From: a virus
Length of the DNA: 54,336 nt
Reading direction: 5' to 3' (one strand)
IMG/VR virus record: IMGVR_UViG_3300009684_000040
Location: 1 to 54,336 of that record
The notes beneath the pieces were generated by a model. The model did no database searches. It was not told the origin of the DNA and saw only the letters and a program-made list of their open reading frames with translations. This document shows positions 38,897 to 48,200 of this stretch, one piece after another; the first letter of the stretch is position 1; every line of letters starts with the position of its first letter. The position numbers were made by a program, and so were the translations under genes.

Positions 38897-41110
38897 ATGA
38901 CTAAGAAGGTTTTTTCTCTAGATACTCAGGCGGGTGTACAACGCGACGGTACGCTGTTTGACAAGAACTTCTATAACGACGGGCGTTGGGTAAGGTTTCA
39001 GCGTGGCAGGCCTCGTAAGATCGGCGGCTACCGGATGCTCTCTGACCAGCTCACGGGTCCATCTCGAGGGATGTGGACTAACGCTGCGAATGGCGTCAAC
39101 CAGATTTTCTCGGGCTACAGCGGCGGCCTGCAGGAGCTCGTGATTGACAACAACGGCAACGGTCAGGGTATCCAGAACTTTACCCTCTCAAACTTTGAGG
39201 CGAACGCAAACAATCTTTGGCAGTTTGACGGGTTTTATGACGTCGGCGGTAACGGCGTTGGCTCAATCGTTGCTCATCCAGGTAAAAACCTTGCGGCGAT
39301 TGATAACTCGGTTAACACGCCGGTGCTTATTGGAGACATCAACGGCTCCACGATGTCTAAGGTTGGGGTGTTTACCAACTCGCTTACGGGGAACAACACG
39401 CTAATTGCCACAATTCCTGCGGCGAACCCGTTGATTGGCGTCGGTCAAACGGTAACTGGGACGGGAATCCCGGCTGATACAAAAGTTGTTGGCGTCAATA
39501 CCACGAATATCACCCTCAACAACGTCATTCCATCGGGGACCGTCACTGCCACCTTTGACAATAACGTGGATGTATCTGGTGGCGTCGTCTCCCTGCACCC
39601 TTACCTGTTTGTCTTTGGTAACAATGGATTCCTAAAGAACTGCTCTGCCGGCAACCCTGCGAATTGGGTGGGGCTGGACTCAAACGAGGTTAACGTCGCC
39701 ACCGGTAAGATTGTGGCTGGGTTAGCGGTTCGAGGCGGTAGCAACTCTCCTTCTGGTCTGTTCTGGAGTCTTGACAGCCTGATTCGGGTCTCATACATCG
39801 GCGGGACGGGGACTCCTGCTCAGTATTGGCGCTATGAAACGATCTCGGGGCAGACTTCGATTATGTCTAGCCAGTCCGTGATTGAGTACGACGGGATCTA
39901 TTTCTGGTGCGGCGTTGACCGGTTCATGCTCTACGGCGGGACGGTGAAGGAGATCCCTAACGACTTTAACCAGAACTATTTCTTTGACAACCTTAACTAC
40001 TCGCAGCGGCAGAAGGTTTGGGCCTGCAAGGTGCCGAGGTACGGAGAGATTTGGTGGTTCTATCCTCGCGGTACGTCAACCGAGTGCAACGACGCGATTA
40101 TCTATAACGTCCGAGCCGGGGTATGGTATGACGCTGGGCAGGCTTTAGGGGCAGGCAGGAGCGCCGGCTACTTCTCAATGGTCTTCCCCTACCCAATCAT
40201 GGCGCAGTCGACCACGATCCCTAGCACGCAGGTATTTACAAACACCTTCACGACGATAAGCGGTAGCGTCTGGCTAAATGCAGACTCCGCAAGTGCGCTG
40301 GCAGACCCGCTTCAGGTGATTACAGGGGATAATATTGCCGCCAATACGACGGTCGTTTCGGTTGTTTCTAGTAGCCTAAAGACGCTGGGGGCAATTACCG
40401 GAGGCTCTAGCTATACGCCAGGCACATACAATGCAACTGCATTATCTGGTGGCGGTGGCTTTGGTGCTACGGCAAATATAGTCGTGGGGGGCGGCGGCTC
40501 GGTTACCTCGGTGACGATCGTTAGCAGGGGCTCTGGGTATACCGTGGGGTCAACTATAACGGCAACCATACCTGGCGGGGCTGGATTCTCTGTGCCGGTT
40601 AGTGCTGTTTATGTTCAGAGCATCCAGATGTCAAACGCCGCAACTGGATCCGGCACCCAGACTCTGACGTTTAGCTCGCCACTGAACCGGATTCGCGTCT
40701 ATCAGCATGAGTATGGCGTTAATGACGTGACCGGCCAGAACGCGGCGGCGATTGAGTCTTACTTTGAGACAAACGACCTTGGATGGGTGTCAGGAGGCCC
40801 TGCAGCAGCCGCTCCACCTCCAGGTCAGGGCGGAGTAGCCGGAGACAACAAATGGCTGCGTCTAGAGCGTGTGGAGCCCGATTTTGTGCAGACCGGTAAC
40901 ATGAGCCTAGTCATTACGGGTAGGCCTTACGCGCAGTCTGATGATGCTACGTCAGCGCCGTATGTTTTTGGTCCTACGACTGGCAAGATTGACATGAAGG
41001 AGCAGAGGCGGGAGTTGAGGTTGCGTTTCATTAGTAACGTGGTGGACGGCAACTATCAACTCGGTAAAGTGTTGTTAAGTGGAGACTTTGGCGACGTTCG
41101 GGGGTACTGA
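38897..41110 (+). CDS. Large tail protein (tail tubular B-like / stabilisation)
   Basis: 737 residues from ATG 38897. VFSLDTQAGVQRDGTLFDKN, then GRWVRFQRGRPRKIGGYRML and GYSGGLQELVIDNNGNG: a conserved large tail protein of podovirus-like phages, probably the nozzle. Two inserts (about 175-235 and 450-590) contain VKVTGTGIPADTK-like and GGGGFGATANIVVGGGGSVT repeats, variable beta modules. Ends LGKVLLSGDFGDVRGY. Family by pattern memory; role by position. Confidence 0.72.
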   Translation: MTKKVFSLDTQAGVQRDGTLFDKNFYNDGRWVRFQRGRPRKIGGYRMLSDQLTGPSRGMWTNAANGVNQIFSGYSGGLQELVIDNNGNGQGIQNFTLSNFEANANNLWQFDGFYDVGGNGVGSIVAHPGKNLAAIDNSVNTPVLIGDINGSTMSKVGVFTNSLTGNNTLIATIPAANPLIGVGQTVTGTGIPADTKVVGVNTTNITLNNVIPSGTVTATFDNNVDVSGGVVSLHPYLFVFGNNGFLKNCSAGNPANWVGLDSNEVNVATGKIVAGLAVRGGSNSPSGLFWSLDSLIRVSYIGGTGTPAQYWRYETISGQTSIMSSQSVIEYDGIYFWCGVDRFMLYGGTVKEIPNDFNQNYFFDNLNYSQRQKVWACKVPRYGEIWWFYPRGTSTECNDAIIYNVRAGVWYDAGQALGAGRSAGYFSMVFPYPIMAQSTTIPSTQVFTNTFTTISGSVWLNADSASALADPLQVITGDNIAANTTVVSVVSSSLKTLGAITGGSSYTPGTYNATALSGGGGFGATANIVVGGGGSVTSVTIVSRGSGYTVGSTITATIPGGAGFSVPVSAVYVQSIQMSNAATGSGTQTLTFSSPLNRIRVYQHEYGVNDVTGQNAAAIESYFETNDLGWVSGGPAAAAPPPGQGGVAGDNKWLRLERVEPDFVQTGNMSLVITGRPYAQSDDATSAPYVFGPTTGKIDMKEQRRELRLRFISNVVDGNYQLGKVLLSGDFGDVRGY

Positions 41111-41349
41111 TGGCCGTTTTATATGACCCGCGCTATCATACTTTCGTGTCTTGGGCCGACCTAATGGTGGAGCAATTCGCCAGCAATCAGCTTGAGATAC
41201 CGAATGAGAAGACCGATTGGAAGGCGTGGGGTCAAGGCCTCAAGTCTATCGGGGTCTTTTCTAACGAAGCCGTTCCCGATCCTGATCAGTACGGAAACTG
41301 GTCGGATTGGGCCTCTGCACTTATCAATGCGATGAATGGAAATGTCTGA
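41110..41349 (+). CDS. Small tail-region protein
   Basis: 79 residues, overlapping the previous stop by one base. Tyr/Trp-rich (YDPRYHTFVSWADLMVEQFA, DWKAWGQGLKSIG, GNWSDWASALINAMNG), helical, common after large tail proteins in related phages. Function unknown. Confidence 0.75.
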   Translation: MAVLYDPRYHTFVSWADLMVEQFASNQLEIPNEKTDWKAWGQGLKSIGVFSNEAVPDPDQYGNWSDWASALINAMNGNV

Positions 41350-42286
41350 CACAATTTTTGTTGGTATCTCATCCTACCGTGACCCGCTCCTAGCCCACAC
41401 CATCAAAAGCGCCTTAGACAACGCCAAGTACCCTGAAAAGATCAGGTTCGGTGTTGTTGAGCAGGAGGTCCCAGAGCGGCGGATCGTTCCTGAATCATTT
41501 TGTGGCGCCAACATCACCCATATAGCGATTGACCCCAAGGTATCTCGAGGTGCCTGCTGGGCGAGGTCGTTGCAGATGTCCTTATTCGACGATGAGGACT
41601 GGGTCTTCCAGGTTGACTCCCACACCGTCTTTGATCACGGATGGGACGAGTATTTTGTGGAGATGAGCAAGATACTGATGATGACCAACCCGAAGGTCGT
41701 TATCTCGGGCTACCCAAGGGGCTTCATATTTAAGAATGGCAGGTCTGAGAAGGTGCCTGATGACGGGAAGGTCATCGTCCATACCTGCACAGAGGACACG
41801 AACTTTGATCATGGGCCGGTGCTCAACATCCCACCAAAAGGAATTGACTCCGAGGTCCCGGTAAAGGGCTTTTATATTGGCGCCCAGACCATGTTTGCTC
41901 CGGGGCGGTTTATCTATGAGGTCCCTTATGACCCCTACCTTTACTTTAACGGTGAGGAGCACTCCCTTGCGGTGCGGGCGTTTACGTTTGGGTGGGACAT
42001 TTACCACTGCCCAGGTATGCCGGTCTATCACCTTTACGAAACGAGCGACACGGACAGCTACCGCAAAAAGCACTGGGAAGATAAAGAGAACGAAGATCGT
42101 AAGGTAAAATGGGGGAATATGGACGTTAGATCCAAGACTCGCCTTGCCGAGATGCTCTTGTATGGCAAGGACGTTGGCAGGATCGGCCTTGGTAATGTTA
42201 GGACGCTGCAGGAGTTTGCAGAGTTCTCTGGTATTGACTACCCCAATAAGTTCATCCACGAAAAGGCTCGAAAGGGAATTTGGTGA
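41336..42286 (+). CDS. GT60-like GlcNAc glycosyltransferase
   Basis: 316 residues. Opening FVGISSYRDPLLAHTIKSAL then KIRFGVVEQ, and QVDSH at 92-96 (metal/UDP-binding DxD-like site), KGFYIGAQTMFAPG, YLYFNGEEHSLAVRAFTFGWDI: the fold of GlcNAc transferases (family GT60) that transfer N-acetylglucosamine to hydroxyproline or Ser/Thr. ATG 41336 or 41342 is the start; neither has a clear RBS. It stands 3 bases before the giant Ser-rich protein gene, so glycosylation of that protein is a natural guess. An alternative acceptor is another virion protein or the host surface. Confidence 0.85.
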   Translation: MEMSDTIFVGISSYRDPLLAHTIKSALDNAKYPEKIRFGVVEQEVPERRIVPESFCGANITHIAIDPKVSRGACWARSLQMSLFDDEDWVFQVDSHTVFDHGWDEYFVEMSKILMMTNPKVVISGYPRGFIFKNGRSEKVPDDGKVIVHTCTEDTNFDHGPVLNIPPKGIDSEVPVKGFYIGAQTMFAPGRFIYEVPYDPYLYFNGEEHSLAVRAFTFGWDIYHCPGMPVYHLYETSDTDSYRKKHWEDKENEDRKVKWGNMDVRSKTRLAEMLLYGKDVGRIGLGNVRTLQEFAEFSGIDYPNKFIHEKARKGIW

Positions 42287-42289
42287 CCT

Positions 42290-45200
42290 ATGGCTACTGA
42301 CCTCACCGTATTAAAGGGGGAACTTTATCTATTAAACAAAGCGTCTAATAATGGTTACGATAATCGCGCTATGGGGCCGGAGTCCCATATCAATAATATA
42401 GCCAACATCCTATATAACCAATATGGCGTAAAGTCTCTAAAGGATATTGAGCCTTACTGGGTTCCCGCAACGCCCAGAATTGACGGCAGATATGAGATGC
42501 GGCGGACCGGCGACTATCATCATTCATATTCAAGGATGCCGAACGGTTATATGTATGATGTTCAGGTTCCGACCATGACATCTGTTTATATCCCACCGGT
42601 CCCCGCCGTCCCAGCACATTGGTCAACAACGGAAGCGGTAAACAAGGCAAACGGCAAAGTAATCCCAATAGGGCAGATTGGCTCTAGCGGGGAGGGGAAG
42701 GGCTACACAAACTATAAGTTAATTCCGGTTAAACAGGCAAACGGATCAACTGTTTTTGCTCCAGGGCAAGAATGGCATGACTCAAATTCCTTTAACCAGA
42801 TAGCCCCATACCTGTTTTTGGGTTTGGCGCTTACCGGGGTTGGCGGGGTACTTGGTGCCGCAGTTGGATTAGAGGGGGCGGCAGCTAGTGCATTTGGAAC
42901 CGCTGCAATCACAACGGCAATATCGGCTGCTGCAGGAAAAATCGGGGACGTCGGCGATGTTATTGAGTCCTTCGCCAAGGGATTTGCTGGCAACTATTTA
43001 GGAGACATTGTCGGCAAGGAGTTGGGCTCTGTAATTGATGACAGTATTGGAAAGGGCGCGGCGGCTGATGTAATTAAGAATGTTGCCGTTGGCGGGACAA
43101 GAAACGCGATTCAGGCTGCGGTTGACGGGAAAAACTTAAAACAAATTCAAGACGCATTTGAGAAGGGGGGAGCGTCCGCAGCAATTCCTTCAATCCTTGG
43201 TCAGGTTCCCGGATACAAGGATTTGTCTACCGGGGCGCAGGGAATTATTTCAACTGCCCTTACGGGAAAATTGAATGGCAAGGTGCCCACTGCCGGCTTA
43301 ATTCAATCTGCAATAACTGCTACCGGGATCGTTGCCGACACCGCCAAGTCTCTGAATCTTAATCCGGCTCAAGAGAGGCTGATTGTCTCTGGGCTAACAA
43401 ACACCGCGATGGCGTTGGCTACCAATAAGCCAATTGACGAGGCGCTAGCAAAAACTCTAGTACAGGCAGGGCAAACGGCGTTTAATGATCTGGGGAAGAC
43501 TTACGCCAAACAAATCACCGCGGGATTGACTGATAGCGTCAAGGACAAGATAAAGACGCCCCAAGATCTGGCTGTCTTAGTGCAACAGTCCTCCGAAAAC
43601 GTAGACCAGCTTCTTGAAACAATAAGCGCCGCGGACAAACGTCAAAGCGCAATTGAGAGCCGCCTTGCTGCCATCAAATCAGATATTGATCCTCAGATTC
43701 AATCCTATCAAAAGGCAGAGGCAGAAAGAAACAGGCAGCTAACAAACTACTACGACATGATTGGCAGCGGCTACTCCGTTGGCGCAATCAATGACCAGAT
43801 TGACAAGCTAAACGCCGCCACGGAAGAATTTAACACTGAGTCCAATGCGCTGCAAAACAAATGGTCAAAATATGAGGGCGAAACAAAAAGTCTTAATGAC
43901 GAACTAGGGAAGCTAAAGGTTTCTATTCCGAGAGACATTCAATCGTTCAATGACTTTAAGCAAAACCTGCAGGCTGCTGGGAAGACGCTGGACTCCTTTA
44001 ACGAAGACCTTAAGAAAGGCACCGAGGCTTCGTTTGTTAGCAAGGTTGCGCCTGATTTTGATGCAAACGCATACGCCAAGCTTCACAAGATCAACCCGTC
44101 TGAGGCCTACAGCAACTGGATAGGGACTGGGATGACGGCCCCTATCAATGAGGCTGAAGTCAAGACTATGGCGGCCGCCGCTCCCAAGAGTGTTATTGAG
44201 GGGCTAGCGGATGCTGGGGACGTCAAGGAGGGCTTGGTTGACTCCCACCTGGCGTATGCAATTGCTGCGAGCGCGAAGGACCAGCAGGAGAAGGCTCAGG
44301 AGGCTATCCAGGCCAATATGCAGGGCTACGCCAAGGCCGCTTACGAGGCAGCGCAGACCGGTAGCAAGACCTTCAAGTTTATTGGCGATGACGGTGTCCA
44401 GTACACGCTCAACACGCCCAAAGAGCTTCTTCCGCACTCGTACCAGGATGCCCTGCAGACCGCCATTAACAACGGTGACAAGACGTTCAAGTACACCGGC
44501 GAGGATGGCAAAGAGTACACGGTTCCGATCGCAAACAACCTGCTGCCCAAAACTTATCAAGACGCGATGCAGGCGGCGAAGCAGCGCGGTGACAAGACCT
44601 TTCAGTACCTGGGCGAGGACGGCAAGCAGTATACGGTTGCTGTCCCACAGGCCGTGCAGCAGACGTCAATTGTTTCAAAGACGCCGGCCGCGGTTCCAAC
44701 CGTATATGGCTCTTGGAACAAGCCCACCTTAGATCAGTATGAGATCCCTGCTGGCGTCAAGCTCGCCACACCGCAGCAGGTTTACAACGATCGTACAGCG
44801 ACCCTAATGAAGCTCCCAGATGGCAACTACGCCTGGGTGCAGGTGCAGAGCGATCGGGTTCGAGATCAGAAATATGGCACGACGGATCCGGACTGGTTAA
44901 AGGCCAACGACCCGCTCGCTTACGTCGCAACGCTTAAAAACATTCCAACTGATCAGTTGCCGGCGTCCTTGCAGAAGAGTCAGCCTGGCTACGTTAAGGC
45001 TGCAGAGGCTTTGATTGGGAGGGTAAAAGAATTTGCGCCTGACGTTGCTATGGATGCTACGGCCATGCTTCTGAATGGCGCGGGCGACGCAGCAAATATT
45101 TTTGGGGCCGTTGCATCTCTCTTTACTGGCACCAAAACAGAGAACACGGCGCTTGGTAAACTCGCCAAGAACCTAACAAACCTTAGCGATAAGGCAATGA

Positions 45201-48200
45201 GCGACGATCTTCGGTCTGCTATTGCTGATAACGTGCAGAGGTGGAACGACTCAAAAGGGCTCGGCGGTAGCGTTAGTGCGATTGCTCAAAGTATCTGGGA
45301 AAACCCCGTAGCCACTCTGGGGTTCCAGGCTGGGTCTGAGGTGGTCAGTGAACTGCTTACGGGAGGGTTTGCAGGAGTTGGGGCGAAGTTAGCTGGAAAG
45401 GCGGCTAAAGGTGCTTACGTTGCCGATGAGCTGGCGGCAAAGATTGCATCCAAAACCGGCATTGTGATGGCCGAGTTTCCGGAGATCGTTTCAGGGGTTA
45501 AAGGCGCGTTTGAGGACACCTATAAGGACGTATACGACACCGCAATCAAAAACGGTAAGACGGATGCTCAGGCCGCTCAAATGGCTGCTGAGGCCGCGTA
45601 TAAGGTCGCCGGCGCAAGCTTGGTAACGGGGCTGGTTGTCAACGGGAAAAACCCAAATGAACTGTCTAACCTCATGTTTGGAGCCAAACCATCGGCTTCC
45701 AAGCAGAACTTTTTAGACGCAACAACGGGCCTCTCTAAGGCATATGTTAATCAAGTAAAAAAGACGGGCGCGGAAGAGGCTAAAGACGAATTCATTGAGC
45801 AGTTGGTGCCAAGCTCCGTTAGGGATCTTTACAAAGGCGCAAACTTTGGGCTTTCAGAAATTGACCCCGGCAAGAGTCTAACCGAGGCGGCGTATGCAGG
45901 GATTATTGGGGGACTGACAGGCGGAACGATTGCTGCCGGCGTTATTCCTGCACGAAGCATTGATGATGTAAACAGGAATATTACAACGCTGACCTCGCCC
46001 GCAATGTTGACGGCGATTGATAAGGCGCAGCAGATCAAGCCTGGTACGCCCTCATACACCTACGACAATCTTAAGGCTGCAGAGAATCAGATTATTACTG
46101 CTGCCCATGAAATAGGCGTACAAGATCCAGAGCAGATTTCTAAGATAATTTTAAGCGTCCAGCCTGACGCAAATATAAACGAAGTCAACAAATTGATTGA
46201 GGCAGACGCCAGAGCCTCAATTGAAAAGTCAATAAAGGAGTCTGCACCAACGCTTAGTCCGTCTGCTCTTAAATCTGCCGTTGACGACAACTACAACAGA
46301 TTGTCTACGTCTATATTTGAGAGCAAAGATACGTCTATCGCAACCGCATCAATGGACCCAAGTGCGGCGTCCAGTTACATCACATCAAGACAGTCTGCGT
46401 CAACTTCTTTTTCGTTATATGCAAGCCAGCAGGAGTCATTAAAGCCTGGCGCGTCAAAGTCTTTGATGTCATCGTCCTTGTCCGCGTCATCGCTGTCTGC
46501 CTACAAATCATCTTCGGCAAGCGTATCTAAATCCGTAGCGGACAAATCAGAGTCCACTCAGAAAAGCCTTTCCCTTTCCTCGCAGTCGGCGCAATCGGAA
46601 TCTGTAAGTAAGTCGCAAAGTACATCCATCTCATCTGATGCGTCAAAATCATCTTCAATTGAAGCTTCAAAATCGTCTTCGATCTCTAGCGTGGCTGCGT
46701 CCTCTAGCAGGTCACAGAGCGCATCTATTTTGGCTGAACAATCAAGGTCGAAATCTATTCAGGCCTCAGAGTCAACCAGCGCGTCTTCGTCAAAATCTAT
46801 ATCGGAAGTAAAGGCCGCTTCTATCTCTAAGTCCACTTCCTTATCTCAATCTACTTCAAGTTCAAAATCGTTATCCACATCTCTTTCCATCTCAACCTCC
46901 TCTAGCAACGCGGCAATTAGCGCGTCAAAAGCCGGGTCTGAGGCTGTTTCAAAATCCAAATCGGTTTCAATTGTATCTAACTCTGTTTCAGTTTCTAAGT
47001 CGATTTCAACGTCAACTTCAATATCTTTGTCGCAGTCAAAGTCTGTTTCAACGGATCAGTCTTTGTCGCGGTCAAACTCTACATCGGCCTCCAATTCGGC
47101 GTCGCGGTCTATTAGCACTTCGTCTTACAAGGCCTCGGTGGACGCATCTAAGGCTGAGTCTAGTCGGCAATCTATTTCTGCCTCGGCGTCTCGGTCTGCT
47201 AGCGTTTTGGCGTCCCAATCGCTCTCCACGTCAAAATCTATATCTACCTCCGAGTCTCAGTCGGCCTCTAAATCTATACTTTTGTCTCAGGCCCAGTCAT
47301 CACGAGATGAGTCGGCGTCAAAGAGCACTTCAAAATCACTCTCAGAATCCACCTCTAGAGTGTCTTCATCTAAAGCCTCTGTAGACGCCTCAACATCAAA
47401 GTCAATTTCAGATTCCGTTTCCAAATCTGCTAGCACCTCTGCTTCCAAGTCGGCTAGCGATTACGCATCAAAAATATCTGCAGACTCTTCGACATCAAAA
47501 TCTATTTCATTGTCAGCGTCCACGGCTGCAAGCACATCCCTGTCCAAATCTAATCTTGAAGCCTCAACATCAAAGTCAATTTCAGAATCCACCTCTAGAG
47601 TGTCTTCATCTAAAGCCTCTGTAGATGCCTCAACATCAAAGTCAATTTCAGAATCCACCTCTAGAGTGTCTTCATCTAAAGCCTCTGTAGATGCCTCAAC
47701 ATCAAAGTCAATTTCAGAATCTTCTGCCAAGAGTTCTAGCGCCTCTAAAACTTCATCACCGGCAAGCTCAACGCCTCAGTCCTCAAGCGCCTCATTGCCA
47801 AGCACTACCACAGATGCTTCGGCGTCTGAATCAGCTTCTAAATCAATTAGCCTATCCGCGTCTAAAGAGGCTTCAAAATCTCAATCTGCCGCAGCACTTG
47901 CGGAAACTTCTGCTTCAAAGTCGGCAAGCATATCTGCGGTTAAAGCCTCAAAAGACGCTTCAATTTCAAAATCAACGTCCGAATCAGTATCTAAATTAAC
48001 CTCAAAATCAATTAGCGCGTCCTCGGTTGCGGCTTCAAATTCCGCATCAAAGTCGCAATCAGTATCGAATTCCATATCAAAGTCGTCTAGCATTTCTGCT
48101 TACAAATCGCAAGCGGCAACGACCGTCTCTACAACGGGAAGCGTAAACCCTTGCCAATCAAAGTCAATATCTTATTCCGCCTATCAGTCGCTCCAAGAGT

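Noticed and set aside
41582-42259. Antisense 225-residue frame over the glycosyltransferase
   Set aside because: Sense strand matches a known family over its whole length; antisense product has no domain.
47345-47716. CRISPR-like array in the repeat-rich region
   Set aside because: Repeats are directly adjacent coding units with no unique spacers and a conserved reading frame.
47461-47730. Antisense frames full of Asp and Glu in the Ser-rich region (also 47881-48093, 48184-48459, 48913-49188)
   Set aside because: TCN serine codons read backwards give GA-rich codons (Asp/Glu) with no stops, so open antisense frames are expected artefacts of the serine tract. No RBS or family.
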